From Palsa-360 sp963719875 (lineage in GTDB: Bacteria; Acidobacteriota; Terriglobia; Acidiferrales; UBA7541): a stretch of DNA of 64,000 nucleotides. Shown piece after piece: positions 8,529 through 17,571 of the stretch. The notes below the pieces were generated by a model. That model saw only the letters and a list, made by a program, of their open reading frames with translations. It made no database searches and was not told the DNA's origin. The number at the start of each line of letters is the position of its first letter. Position 1 is the first letter of the stretch. The position numbers were made by a program, and so were the translations under genes. The stretch covers positions 992,001 to 1,056,000 of the forward strand of contig CAVRDJ010000002.1 in assembly GCA_963719875.1 (NCBI GenBank). The letters run 5' to 3'.

Positions 8529-9737
8529 CTATTGTACGCGCTCGAAGGTGTAGCCCGAAGCATCCAGCGCGGCTGTCAAGTCCGCGACGTGCTCGGGCCC
8601 GCGCGTCTCCATCGTGATGTCGATGACGGCATCGCCCAGCACGACGCCGTAATAGGCGCGGTCATACATCGTTTCCACGATGTTGGCCTTCTGGTCGGCG
8701 ATCACGCCGGCGAGCTTTTGCAGCGCGCCGGGATGATCGGGCAAATGGATTCGCAGGCGGACCAGGCGGCCGTCCTTGACGAGTCCTCGCCGGATGATCA
8801 GCGAAAGGAGTGAGACATCGATATTTCCCGCGCTGACCAGAACGCCGAGCTTCTTGCCGTGATTCGGAGTTTTCCGGTTCAGGAGGGCCGCGGTCGCGGC
8901 TGCGCCCGCGCCCTCCGCAAGCAGTTTTTCTTTTTCGAGCAATTGCAGAATCGCGCTGGCGATTTCTTCCTCATCCACGGTCACGATTTCGTCCACATAT
9001 TTTTGGACCAGAGGAAACGTCACCGTTCCCGCCGAGCGCACAGCGATTCCGTCCGCGATGGTCTTGTTCGCGGGCAACGTGACGAGCTCGTTTTTTTCGA
9101 GCGCCGCCTTCATCGATGCGAGCCTCGAGGATTGCACCCCAATCATTTTGATTTTCGGATTGGTTTCCTTCACCGCGCAGGCAATACCGGCGATCAAGCC
9201 GCCTCCGCCCACGGGAATGACGAGGGCGTCGAGGTCGCCGTGCTGGTCCAGCATTTCCAGGCCGAGCGTTCCCTGGCCCGCGATCACGGCCTCATCATCA
9301 AACGGATGAATGAATGTGAGGCCGAACTGCTTGGAGCGGCGAACGGCTTCCTCGCACGCCTCATCGTAATTCGCACCGGCGAGGATCACTTCCGCTCCGT
9401 ATCCCCGCGTGGCGGACACTTTCACGAGCGGCGTCGTCAGCGGCATACAGATCTGCGCCTGAATGCCGCGCTTTGTCGCGTGATAGGCCACGGCCTGCGC
9501 ATGATTTCCCGCCGAGGCCGCGATCACGCCGCGCCGCCGCTCTTCGTGCGAGAGCAGGAGAATCTTGTTCAGAGCGCCGCGCTCCTTGAACGCGCCCGTC
9601 ATCTGCAGATTTTCGAGCTTCAGGAATACCGAGTTCCCCGTCTGCTGCGAAAATTTTTCGGAGTGCACAAAGGGCGTGGACACAATCGAGCCCCGGATGC
9701 GTTCCCTCGCATCCTTGATGGAACGAAGCGTCACCAT
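8529..9737 (-). CDS. ilvA: Threonine ammonia-lyase with ACT domain
   Basis: A 402-residue PLP enzyme of fold type II. The Schiff-base lysine lies in MTGAFKERGA (about residue 51), the phosphate or substrate loop is SAGNHAQ, and a glycine loop P-V-G-G-G-G-L-I-A-G binds PLP. A C-terminal ACT-type domain spans roughly residues 328-402 (RLRIHLPDHPGALQKLAGVI). The enzyme deaminates threonine to 2-oxobutyrate. One ACT domain suggests TdcB/short IlvA-type regulation rather than the double-ACT biosynthetic form. ATG 9737 with AGGA eight bases upstream is preferred over the TTG at 9743. With the downstream Kbl it forms a two-gene threonine-degrading unit. Confidence 0.9.
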   Translation of the reverse strand: MVTLRSIKDARERIRGSIVSTPFVHSEKFSQQTGNSVFLKLENLQMTGAFKERGALNKILLLSHEERRRGVIAASAGNHAQAVAYHATKRGIQAQICMPLTTPLVKVSATRGYGAEVILAGANYDEACEEAVRRSKQFGLTFIHPFDDEAVIAGQGTLGLEMLDQHGDLDALVIPVGGGGLIAGIACAVKETNPKIKMIGVQSSRLASMKAALEKNELVTLPANKTIADGIAVRSAGTVTFPLVQKYVDEIVTVDEEEIASAILQLLEKEKLLAEGAGAAATAALLNRKTPNHGKKLGVLVSAGNIDVSLLSLIIRRGLVKDGRLVRLRIHLPDHPGALQKLAGVIADQKANIVETMYDRAYYGVVLGDAVIDITMETRGPEHVADLTAALDASGYTFERVQ

Positions 9738-9939
9738 CGGCAATATCCTGAAAATTGTTTTTTAGTCATGGAAAACGACTCAGTCTAACTCCATGCGCTC
9801 ACCGACTCCCCTGTCACAATCCGCACGGGCGCGAAGCGCTATAGCATTACATAAGCGGTGGGCTTAGGCCAACCGGTTCCCTTGCGTTACAGCCGCAGGC
9901 CAGTTCTCTTGTGTCCGTCGGTTCTGCCTTGTAGTCTTT

Positions 9940-10458
9940 TTGCAGAGGCCCACAATGTCCGGAACGCGCATCCCCAGAGGCCTATTTGTCGCCATTGTTT
10001 TGGTGGCCATTGCGCAGTGTATTCATGATTTTCCGCTGTTGCCGGATCGCCTGGCGTCGCACTTTGCCACTTCCGGGATTCCGAACGGTTGGATGACGAA
10101 ATCGCATTTCTTCATTACCTATGCCGTTCTGCTTGTGCCGGCTCTTGCCGTCGAATTCTGGATGTCAAGTAGGATCGCGAACAAGCCTGACGCCCGGCTC
10201 AACCTTCCGAACAAAGAATACTGGCTGGCCCTTGAGCGCCGCGCTGAAACCTTCACCTATTTTGAGACTTTCTTTGCCTGGTATGGCTGCGTTTTCCTGT
10301 TCGTTGTGGTGTTCGCGATGGGACTCGCCATGCGAGCCAATTTCGATATTCCTCCCAAGCTTTCGACGGGCCCCATCGTTTCCGCCATTGCCGGATTCGT
10401 TTTCTTCAACGTCGTAGCGGTGATAGCGATATTTCGCCGGTTTGCATTGCCTCAATAA
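9940..10458 (+). CDS. DUF1648-type membrane protein
   Basis: A 172-residue protein with about four hydrophobic segments. After the first it carries LPDRLASHFATSGIPNGWMT, which matches the conserved core of DUF1648 proteins (LPDxxxxHFxxxGxPNGW). Function is unknown in the family; related proteins include the SdpI-type immunity proteins, but the C-terminal SdpI part is not evident here. It is a single gene. An in-frame ATG at 9955 (MSGTRIP) is an equally possible start. Confidence 0.7.
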   Translation: MQRPTMSGTRIPRGLFVAIVLVAIAQCIHDFPLLPDRLASHFATSGIPNGWMTKSHFFITYAVLLVPALAVEFWMSSRIANKPDARLNLPNKEYWLALERRAETFTYFETFFAWYGCVFLFVVVFAMGLAMRANFDIPPKLSTGPIVSAIAGFVFFNVVAVIAIFRRFALPQ

Positions 10459-10514
10459 AGGTCGGGTAATTCCTGCCGCCCTCATTTCTTGCAACTCTGT
10501 ATGGCCACAGATCT

Positions 10515-10814
10515 TTATGCTGCTACATCCGCCCTTCGGTAGCGGCGGACGCGGATCTTGCTCTGGCGTTTGCGTGTGCGTGCAATGTCATAGGCAGACT
10601 GAATGCGCATCAGCGTATCCATTTTCGGACCGAAGGCTTTTTCGATCCTCAAAGCCATATCTCCGGACAAGCCGGCCTTGCCATTCAAAAGACTCGATAG
10701 CGCTGGCCGGGAAACGTGCAGGACTTTAGCGGCGGCAGTCACAGTCAGCCCGAGCGGCTCTATAATTTCTGTCCGGATCAACTCTCCCGGATGCGGCGGA
10801 TTCAACATAGGCAT
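10515..10814 (-). CDS. higA: HigA-family antitoxin
   Basis: A 99-residue XRE-type protein beginning MPMLNPPHPGELIRTEIIEP, followed by a helix-turn-helix (LTVTAAAKVLHVSRPALSSL) and the family sequence NGKAGLSGDMALRIEKAFG. The start at 10814 is preceded by AAGGAG. It begins 19 bases after the toxin gene. HigA binds the toxin and represses the operon. The basic tail R-K-R-Q-S-K-I-R-V-R-R-Y-R-R is longer than usual and could contact DNA or RNA. Confidence 0.9.
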   Translation of the reverse strand: MPMLNPPHPGELIRTEIIEPLGLTVTAAAKVLHVSRPALSSLLNGKAGLSGDMALRIEKAFGPKMDTLMRIQSAYDIARTRKRQSKIRVRRYRRADVAA

Positions 10815-10833
10815 CGCTTCATTCTCCTTAGAT

Positions 10834-11124
10834 TTAGTGATAATCCTCAAAATTCACATCACAGATTTTGTGGTTGGCATTGTCGATCCAGAAAGTCATT
10901 CGCCAGTTCCGCGTGACGTGCAGGCTCCAGGTGCCTTTCCGGCTACCGGTCAAGGGGTGCGCCTTCCACACGGGTATCATGCGAAGTTCGCCCGCTTCTC
11001 CCATTGCTTCTAGGTACACAACCATTTTCCGCAGTTTGTCCACGACGGAAGGCGGTAATCCCTTGGGATCGCCTTGCTCATAAAAGCGCTTCAGGCCCCT
11101 GTGAACAAAGTTTCGTATCTTCAC
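10834..11124 (-). CDS. higB: HigB-family toxin
   Basis: A 96-residue RelE/HigB-type protein: MKIRNFVHRGLKRFYEQGDP, W-K-A-H-P-L-T-G-S-R-K-G-T-W-S-L-H-V-T-R-N-W-R and the C-terminal D-V-N-F-E-D-Y-H. Toxins of this group cleave mRNA on the ribosome. The start codon is GTG at 11124, directly preceded by GGAGCA. A -10 box ends just six bases upstream, so the mRNA may be leaderless. It sits immediately before higA in the standard higBA order. Confidence 0.88.
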   Translation of the reverse strand: MKIRNFVHRGLKRFYEQGDPKGLPPSVVDKLRKMVVYLEAMGEAGELRMIPVWKAHPLTGSRKGTWSLHVTRNWRMTFWIDNANHKICDVNFEDYH

Positions 11125-11130
11125 TGCTCC

Positions 11131-11159
11131 AGTGTAGCCTGTAGCTTAACACTAGTCAA
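11131..11159 (-). promoter_or_regulatory. Promoter of the second higBA operon
   Basis: Minus-strand -35 TTGACT (11154-11159), 17-base spacer, -10 TACACT (11131-11136). The GTG start of higB follows after six bases. Confidence 0.55.
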
Positions 11160-11292
11160 GTGCCGGAAGGCCGATAGCAGGGCTGCGTACTCTCGCCAGC
11201 CTGCATATTCTGGCTTGTCCGCCACGCATCCGCTACAATCGCGTCCGTCCCGGCGGCTCCGTCTTCAGCGTCCGGCGGGACAGGAGTTACGG

Positions 11293-12564
11293 TTGAGCTT
11301 CAGCCAGCGCCTCCAGGAAATTCGCGATGGGTTCGAGCCCGCCTTCTGGGTCGCGAACATCAGTGAGATTTTCGAGCGGCTGGCCTACTACGGCGCGTTT
11401 TCCTCGCTGGCCAACTATCTGCACGAATCGCTGAATATTTCCACGGAGCAAACCGGCTCGCTCACAGGCTTGTTCGGCGGAATGGTCTGGTTCCTGGCCA
11501 TCCTGGGAGGAGCGGTGGCGGACCGGCTCGGCTTCCGGCGCGCGCTCTCACTGGCCTACCTGATCCTGGCCTGCGCGTATTTCCTGCTTGGTTCGCTGGG
11601 GTCCGCGTGGATGGCGCCGGTGCGGAGCGCGGTGCCGCTCCTGGGGCTCGTGGCATTTGTTCTGGTGCTCCCGGCGCTCGGTATCTCAATGGTGAAACCG
11701 AGCGTGGTGGGGACCACCGCGCGCGCATCGCGCGAAAATGTACGGTCGATCGGGTATTCGATTTACTACACGCTCGTGAATATCGGCGGGGCGGCCGGGC
11801 CTTACATTGCGTCGTGGGCGCACCGGCACCTGGGAGTCGAAAACGTTTTCCGCGTTTCCGCGCTGAGCGTCCTGCTGATGTTTTTCGCCGTGCTATTGTT
11901 TTTTAAAGAGCCGCGGTTCGCCGGCGAAGTCCAAGCGGCAAGCCTGATCGAAACGGCACGAAATTTATTCACGGTCATGACCAATCCGCGCTTCATGCTG
12001 TTCCTGCTGATTTTTTCCGGCTACTGGATCGTGTTCTGGCAGCAATTCATTGTGTTGCCGATTTATATTCACGGGTACATCGACCCCCATGCGGATGTGG
12101 AATTGATTCTGATCACCGACGCCGTAACCGTCATTTGCCTGCAGTTTCTCGTCACCTACTTGACGCAAAAAATTCCCGCCTTTCGGGCCATCACGATCGG
12201 GACGCTGATCTCCGCGCTCGGCTGGCTCATCGTCGCGTCTCGCCCCGTGATGTGGGCCGTCGTCCTGTCCATTTTCGTCGTGGCCCTTGGCGAGATTGTG
12301 CTTTCGCCGCGCTATTACGAATACGTCTCGCGCCTGGCTCCCCCCGGCCAGCAAGGGACTTACATGGGGTTCGCATTCGTGCCCATCGGAATCGGATCGC
12401 TTGTCGGAGGATGGCTGGGCGGGCGGCTGATGCATCATTACGGGGAAGTCGTGCAGCAACCCGCGCACGTCTGGTGGGCCATAACAGGAATCGGCATTGG
12501 GACGACGCTGCTGATGTGGCTGTATCACTTTGTGGTGAAGACGGATTTGCCGGCGGCGGCGTAG
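11293..12564 (+). CDS. MFS transporter of the POT/PTR2 (peptide) type
   Basis: A 423-residue protein with about 12 membrane helices. The N-terminal EIFERLAYYGAFSSLANYLH corresponds to the POT signature around helix 1 (ERFxYYG), and YSIYYTLVNIGGAAGPYIA to helix 5 (YYxxINIG). POT carriers are proton-coupled di/tripeptide importers; substrate here is not provable. The start is set at TTG 11293, with AGGAG seven bases upstream. A longer reading frame back to 11074 would overlap the higB gene and add a non-transmembrane, low-quality N-terminus. It is a single gene, divergent from higBA. Confidence 0.8.
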   Translation: MSFSQRLQEIRDGFEPAFWVANISEIFERLAYYGAFSSLANYLHESLNISTEQTGSLTGLFGGMVWFLAILGGAVADRLGFRRALSLAYLILACAYFLLGSLGSAWMAPVRSAVPLLGLVAFVLVLPALGISMVKPSVVGTTARASRENVRSIGYSIYYTLVNIGGAAGPYIASWAHRHLGVENVFRVSALSVLLMFFAVLLFFKEPRFAGEVQAASLIETARNLFTVMTNPRFMLFLLIFSGYWIVFWQQFIVLPIYIHGYIDPHADVELILITDAVTVICLQFLVTYLTQKIPAFRAITIGTLISALGWLIVASRPVMWAVVLSIFVVALGEIVLSPRYYEYVSRLAPPGQQGTYMGFAFVPIGIGSLVGGWLGGRLMHHYGEVVQQPAHVWWAITGIGIGTTLLMWLYHFVVKTDLPAAA

Positions 12565-12651
12565 TTCGCTTTTCGCGCGAGCGCTGGATGGATTCATTCT
12601 GAATCTTCAATTCGATGTTTCAAATTACGCTTCCTTGAAGGATGGCCTGGA

Positions 12652-12722
12652 GTAGCGCGGGCTTCAGCCTGCGGGGTTAAGACTTGAGTGCACGAAACCC
12701 CGCAGGCTGAAGCCCGCGCTAC
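12652..12722. repeat. Family A inverted repeat, copy 1
   Basis: Perfect 27-bp arms (12652-12678 and 12696-12722, starting GTAGCGCGGGCTTCAGCCTG) around a 17-base loop. Other copies lie at 28759, 45138 and 46623. It could form a long hairpin in either transcript. Confidence 0.9.
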
Positions 12723-12801
12723 TGGTGAAGTAACGAAAAGACTACAGACTTCAAATTCGGGCCGGGAAGTTGCCTCGCTCCCAACGCATGATTGGCCTTG
12801 C

Positions 12802-14478
12802 ATGAAAGAACGTCTCCTTATCGGATTGCTGCTGGCTGCCGTTGTTCTCGTTTATGGGAACACGCTGGCGAACCAGTTCGCCATGGATGACGAGCTCTAT
12901 ATCATGCGCAATGCGCAGGTGACCGATCCTTCCCTGCACCGGCTGTTCTCCCCCAATCCAGTGAGCAGCGTGTTTCGGCCGGTCGCCTTCGCCACCCTGG
13001 CGTTCAATTGGGCGCTTAGTGGAGCGGAACCGCTCAGTTACCATCTGGTTAATCTCATCCTGCATGCGGGCGCGACTTGGCTGCTTTATATTTTGTTGCA
13101 AGAATTGCTTGGGTCCGGGACCGAAGGAAAAACCGTGGCGTTCGCGGCCACGCTGTTATACGCCGTGCATCCCATTCATACCGAAGCCGTGGCCTGGGCC
13201 GTGGGGCGCGCGGAAATGCTTGCCGCCGGATTTCTCTTTGCGGGATGGATTTTGCACTTGCGCGACCGCCCGGCCGCGTCGCTCGCCTGCTTTGCGCTGG
13301 CGATGCTCTCAAAAGAATCAGCCGTCGCGTTTTTCCCGCTGGTGCTGCTGGGCGATTACGCGAGGGGCAAGTGGAAGCCGCGCCTTCGATACGCGCTAGC
13401 CGCCGGCCTCTCGCTGCTCTATCTCGGCCTGTTGTGGAAAGTTCAGGGAGGCCGATTCGGTCCGGCAGAAATCCCGGCGACCGACAATCCGCTCGCGCAT
13501 CTTCCGGCTGGATGGAGAATTCTGAACGCGTTGCGCGTAGCGTGGAAATACGTCGCCCTGCAGATTTATCCGGCCGCGCTCTCCTGCGATTATTCGTTCA
13601 ACCAGATTCCGATTTACCGGGATTGGCGCCACACGCTGCCTGCCGCGCTGGCGGCTGCCGCAGCAGCCGGCGCTTGGATCTGGACCGTTCGGAAGCGGCT
13701 GGCGGGGTGGGCCATCGCCGGCGGCATTTATTTCGCGGGCTTTGCGGCGACGGCGAATGTGTTGGTGCCGACGGGAACGATCATGGGTGAGCGGCTGGCG
13801 TATCTTCCCTCGGCGGGATTTTGTCTTTTGTTCGCGCTCGGTTGGAACTGGCTGCGACAGAAGAAAGAATTCCTGGCATGGGGAGCACTCGCCGCGATTG
13901 TTTTTGCTTTGTCCGTGCGGACAGTGTTGCGAAACCGGGACTGGAAGGACACTTTTGCTCTCTACTCCTCCGCGGTGCGGGCCGTGCCGAACGACGCCAA
14001 AATGCATTCCAATCTCGCGGGACAGTATTTCACTCGCAACCAGCTGGATCTGGCCGCCAGGGAATACCAAATCGCGTTGCGCATCAATCCCGACTCTCCG
14101 GACGCGCTGGCATTTTATTCGGCGCTTGAATTCCGGCGAGGCGATTATCAATCCGCCGGAGTGATGATGGAAAAAGCGCTGAGCATGAGCCGGAGGAACA
14201 ATCTCAACTACGATTTCATGGCCGTGACGTTTGCGGCGATCCTGATGAAAACGAATCACGCCGACGGGGCTCTTGAGTATCTAAACCGCGAAATCGCGGA
14301 ATCGCCCACGTACGCCCCGGCCTGGTCGTTGCGCGCTGACCTTCATTACCAGCAAAACGACCTCGCGGCTGCGCGCGACGACGCGGAGACGGCCCTGCGC
14401 CTTAATCCTGACGATCTAGAAGCGCAGGGTATTTTGCGGGGGCTGAATTCTTCCCCGCCCTCCGCGCCGCGGCACTAA
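12802..14478 (+). CDS. TMTC-like multispanning membrane protein with C-terminal TPRs
   Basis: A 558-residue protein. The N-terminal 400 residues hold about ten hydrophobic segments and the GT-C-like first-loop motif FAMDDELYIMRNAQ, then VFRPVAFATLAFNWAL and A-V-H-P-I-H-T-E-A-V-A-W-A-V-G-R, as in the TMTC/O-mannosyltransferase-like TPR proteins. The C-terminus carries tetratricopeptide repeats (AKMHSNLAGQYFTRNQLDLA, DLHYQQNDLAAARDDAETAL). Such proteins are thought to transfer or flip lipid-linked sugars. The start at 12802 is chosen because earlier ATGs fall inside the family A repeat and lack a membrane leader. A single gene flanked by repeats. Confidence 0.75.
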   Translation: MKERLLIGLLLAAVVLVYGNTLANQFAMDDELYIMRNAQVTDPSLHRLFSPNPVSSVFRPVAFATLAFNWALSGAEPLSYHLVNLILHAGATWLLYILLQELLGSGTEGKTVAFAATLLYAVHPIHTEAVAWAVGRAEMLAAGFLFAGWILHLRDRPAASLACFALAMLSKESAVAFFPLVLLGDYARGKWKPRLRYALAAGLSLLYLGLLWKVQGGRFGPAEIPATDNPLAHLPAGWRILNALRVAWKYVALQIYPAALSCDYSFNQIPIYRDWRHTLPAALAAAAAAGAWIWTVRKRLAGWAIAGGIYFAGFAATANVLVPTGTIMGERLAYLPSAGFCLLFALGWNWLRQKKEFLAWGALAAIVFALSVRTVLRNRDWKDTFALYSSAVRAVPNDAKMHSNLAGQYFTRNQLDLAAREYQIALRINPDSPDALAFYSALEFRRGDYQSAGVMMEKALSMSRRNNLNYDFMAVTFAAILMKTNHADGALEYLNREIAESPTYAPAWSLRADLHYQQNDLAAARDDAETALRLNPDDLEAQGILRGLNSSPPSAPRH

Positions 14479-14554
14479 CAGGACCGCGGCTCAAGCGGCA
14501 TTGCTTCAAGCCAACTTATGTCACGGCTGAACGGGCTGCGGAAAAACTCCAATG

Positions 14555-14645
14555 TTTGTCATTCCGAGGCGCGCTTCGCGCCGAGGAATCTCTTTTCCTG
14601 CGTTTAAACCAAAGAGAGATTCCTCGCTTCGCTCGGAATGACAAA
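14555..14645. repeat. Family C inverted repeat, copy 1
   Basis: Arms beginning TTTGTCATTCCGAGGCGCGC and ending CTCGGAATGACAAA, including AGGAATCTCTTTT / AAAGAGAGATTCCT. A second copy is at 51377. It lies between convergent genes. Confidence 0.85.
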
Positions 14646-14724
14646 ATAAATTATTTTTTCCGCAACGGCTGAAGCTGTGACCCACAAACAATTACGGTTC
14701 AGCTCGCAGGCACTGAAGCAGGCA

Positions 14725-15861
14725 CTAAGTGAGAATTTCCGCCGCCAGCGAGACAACTTTCTCGGCAATGGCCAGACTGGAGGTTAGGCCGGGCGACTCG
14801 ATGCCAATTAATTGGATGGCGCGCGGAACATTCGTGTCTCGGGCGATCACGAAATCTGCAATGCCTGCGTGCCCGGGCGGCACGAGCTTCGCCCGGATTC
14901 CCGAATACGCGAGCTGCAAATCGGCCGCTTCGATTTCGGGGAGCATGGATTTTGCGCGGCGCACGAACTCCTCGATGGGCAAGCGGTTCCGCTCGTAATC
15001 GTTTTTCTCCGCAATGTAATCCGCCGTGGGGCCGACGAGCACGGTGTCCCAAAGCGTGCGCGTCAAGTGAACGCCGAGGCTAAGGCCGTCGGCGTGGGGG
15101 AGCGGGTAGACCAGATTGTTGATGAGGTGTGATTTGGCGCGGACCAGTTCGCAGTATTCTCCCCGCACGGGATAGATGCGGTAATTGCGGTTTCCAAGCA
15201 TGGCCGCGATTTCGTCGGCGTAGAGCCCCGCGCAATTGATTACGCAGCGCGCTTCGATAGTTTCCTCTGAGCAATCCGCGCCTTCGCCGGCCTCTCCCTC
15301 GATGAGTGTTACGGCAACCGAATCCGCGCGCGGATCGAGCCGCACGACGCGCGTGCGCGTCAACAGGCTCGCTCCCTGATCCGTGGCCACGCGCGCGAGC
15401 GTTTTTATGAGTTCCTCGGCGGAAATTATGCCGGTCGAAGGCACCTCCAGCGCGACTGCCGCTTCGATGTGAGGCTCGCGGGCGCGCATGGCGGCGCGAT
15501 CGATCAAGCGCAGACCAGCGACGCCGTTGGCGCGGCCGTTTTCGGCCAGGCGTTCGAGCTCCGCTTCTTGCTTCGTGTCGTGAGCCACCACGAGCTTGCC
15601 GCAATTCCGGTGCGGCACATGGTGCGCGGCGCAGAATTCGTACAGCATGCGATTTCCCGCCACGCACAACTGCGCTTTCAGCGAGCCAGGGGGATAGTAG
15701 ATACCCGAATGGATCACGCCGCTATTGCGCGTGCTCGCGCCCATGCCGAGCTTGGGCATTTGCTCGACGAGAAACACGTCGCTCCAGCGGTGCGAAACCG
15801 CGCGCGCCACCGCACAGCCCACCACGCCGCCGCCAATGATCACAATGTTTGCGCGGTCCAC
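14725..15861 (-). CDS. FAD-dependent oxidoreductase, L-2-hydroxyglutarate oxidase-like
   Basis: A DAO-family flavoprotein of about 378 residues. The dinucleotide fold is NIVIIGGGVVGCAVARAVS, followed by GMGASTRNSGVIHSGIYYPP, typical of LhgO-type enzymes that oxidise L-2-hydroxyglutarate to 2-oxoglutarate. C-terminal G-I-R-A-K-L and L-I-G-I-E-S-P-G-L-T-S-S-L-A-I fit the FAD-binding end. I set the start at GTG 15861, right before the fold. The longer frame from ATG 15948 adds 29 residues translated from a GGAGGTTGGAGG repeat and has no ribosome site. The family assignment is good, the substrate inferred. Confidence 0.8.
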   Translation of the reverse strand: MDRANIVIIGGGVVGCAVARAVSHRWSDVFLVEQMPKLGMGASTRNSGVIHSGIYYPPGSLKAQLCVAGNRMLYEFCAAHHVPHRNCGKLVVAHDTKQEAELERLAENGRANGVAGLRLIDRAAMRAREPHIEAAVALEVPSTGIISAEELIKTLARVATDQGASLLTRTRVVRLDPRADSVAVTLIEGEAGEGADCSEETIEARCVINCAGLYADEIAAMLGNRNYRIYPVRGEYCELVRAKSHLINNLVYPLPHADGLSLGVHLTRTLWDTVLVGPTADYIAEKNDYERNRLPIEEFVRRAKSMLPEIEAADLQLAYSGIRAKLVPPGHAGIADFVIARDTNVPRAIQLIGIESPGLTSSLAIAEKVVSLAAEILT

Positions 15862-16046
15862 AGCAAACAGAATACTGGAGGTTGGAGGTTGGAGGCTAGA
15901 GGCTCGAAATACTTTGACGACAAAAAGCTTGCTTCCACCTGATTTCATTCAGCCAGCATTTTTGGTTTGAAACGCGCGCGCGAGGGTGTAGATATATGCC
16001 TTGCCGGAATTCCTATTCAAACGATCGAACTCTTTGGAGGATGGCG

Positions 16047-17486
16047 ATGGCCTGGAAATCTTGGTGGAAAACCGCTCTTGTCTTTGCGGCGCTGGTTTTG
16101 TTGGGAGGAAATTTCGCTGCAGTGTGGGCGCAAACCCGGCCTGAGGCGCCGCCGTTCGACGCTTCGCGCATTACGATGCAGCCTCCGCCGCCGGAGGGAG
16201 TCGCCATTCGCGCGGGGCGCCTGTTCGATCCGCGTACGGGAACGAATCTCACGAACCAGGTGATCGTGATTCAGGGGGACCGGATCGCGGACGTGGGTCC
16301 GGCGGACCGCGTGAAGATTCCCGCGGGCGCGCGCGTGATCGACATGAGCAACGCGACGGTGCTGCCGGGCCTAATCGACCGGCATGTGCACTTGATGCAG
16401 GACCATGAGCCGAACGAGGCGCGCGCCCTTCTGATCGGCCAGCATTACGCCCTGGCGGACTTATACGCGGGTTTTACGACGCTCCAGGACATGAATTCAC
16501 CTTTTACTTATGCCACCGTCGAATTGCGGGACGCGATCAACAAGGGCGAAATCGTCGGCCCAAGGTTGCAGGTTACTGGGCCTGCGATCAATCCGAGGGG
16601 CGCCACCTACTATCCGGCGCCATCGGAGCCAGGCACGTTCGGGCAGATCCCGGGGATGCCCGTCTGGCAGAACTCACAGGACATCAATTCCCCGTGGCTG
16701 GCGCGCGCAGCCGTTCGCGATCATTCACATTACGGGACCGACTGGATCAAGATTTACGAGACGGAAGACTATGAAGGAAGCGGATACCCGGTGCCTTCGG
16801 GCGGAGGAGCGTTTATGCCGGACGGCAAGATGATCCTCGTGCCGTCCCTGACGCTGGAGGAAAACCAGGCCATCGTCGATGAGGCGCACCGCAGAGGATT
16901 GAAAGTGGCCTGCCACGCGTATGGTGGCGAGGGATTGCGCAACTGTCTCGCGGCGGGCGTCGACCTCCCCATCCACGTGATCGTCGGCGTTACCGGCGCG
17001 GAGGGGCTGGATGACGAGACGATTCGACTTTTCAAAGTGCCTCTTGCCGACGGAAAACTCCGCCCCGTGAATCAGACCCTTTGGGACTTGGCGGGCCCTC
17101 TCGATGTCGTCGATCTGAAGGTCAGCGGGGGGAAAAACTCGCGGTTCCGCTTGACGGAACGAAGCTTCAAGAGGCTCGTGGCCGCGGGCGTGACGCAAAT
17201 TTTCGGGAGCGGAGCGTACACCGTCGGACACGGCGTGCAGGCCTACCAATTCGCGATTTATGTGAAATGGGGAATGTCACCCGCGCAGGCGCTGCGCACA
17301 GCCACGAGCGACGCCGCCGAAACCCTCAATTACGATCTGGGCAAGCAAATCGGATACGTTGAAAAAGGAAGGTTCGCCGACCTCGTGGCCGTTTCCGGCA
17401 ACCCGCTCGAGGACATCACCGAGACGGAACGCGTGAAGTTTGTGATGAAGGGCGGCGCGGTTTTCCGGAATGATTTGACGAAGTAG
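16047..17486 (+). CDS. Secreted amidohydrolase-family metal hydrolase
   Basis: A 479-residue protein with a signal peptide (MAWKSWWKTALVFAALVLLG, cleavage near VWAQ). The first strand domain is EGVAIRAGRLFDPRTGTNLT, and the metal site opens with LPGLIDRHVHLMQ (His-x-His). Later motifs are AHRRGLKVACHAYGGEGLRN, which supplies a further metal His, and PAQALRTATSDAAETL near the C-terminus. This is the imidazolonepropionase/prolidase-like branch of the amidohydrolases. Substrate is unknown; extracytoplasmic members often act on cyclic amides or peptides. The start at 16047 has GGAGG six bases upstream. Its 3' end is duplicated about 700 bp downstream. Confidence 0.85.
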   Translation: MAWKSWWKTALVFAALVLLGGNFAAVWAQTRPEAPPFDASRITMQPPPPEGVAIRAGRLFDPRTGTNLTNQVIVIQGDRIADVGPADRVKIPAGARVIDMSNATVLPGLIDRHVHLMQDHEPNEARALLIGQHYALADLYAGFTTLQDMNSPFTYATVELRDAINKGEIVGPRLQVTGPAINPRGATYYPAPSEPGTFGQIPGMPVWQNSQDINSPWLARAAVRDHSHYGTDWIKIYETEDYEGSGYPVPSGGGAFMPDGKMILVPSLTLEENQAIVDEAHRRGLKVACHAYGGEGLRNCLAAGVDLPIHVIVGVTGAEGLDDETIRLFKVPLADGKLRPVNQTLWDLAGPLDVVDLKVSGGKNSRFRLTERSFKRLVAAGVTQIFGSGAYTVGHGVQAYQFAIYVKWGMSPAQALRTATSDAAETLNYDLGKQIGYVEKGRFADLVAVSGNPLEDITETERVKFVMKGGAVFRNDLTK

Positions 17487-17540
17487 CGAAGTGCCGGGAA
17501 AGCGAGGCGTCAAACTGTAGCTTCGCGGAACTCCTCCGTC

Positions 17541-17568
17541 TTGACTTCCGTTCTATCGTTGATAGGCT
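17541..17568 (+). promoter_or_regulatory. Candidate promoter of the RHH-RelE pair
   Basis: -35 TTGACT (17541-17546), 16-base spacer, -10-like TAGGCT (17563-17568). The ATG follows three bases later, or nine for the second in-frame ATG. The -10 is weak. Confidence 0.35.
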
Positions 17569-17571
17569 GAA

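Noticed and set aside
11074..11292. Longer N-terminus for the POT transporter
   Set aside because: It overlaps the divergent higB start and promoter, and TTG 11293 has a much better ribosome site.
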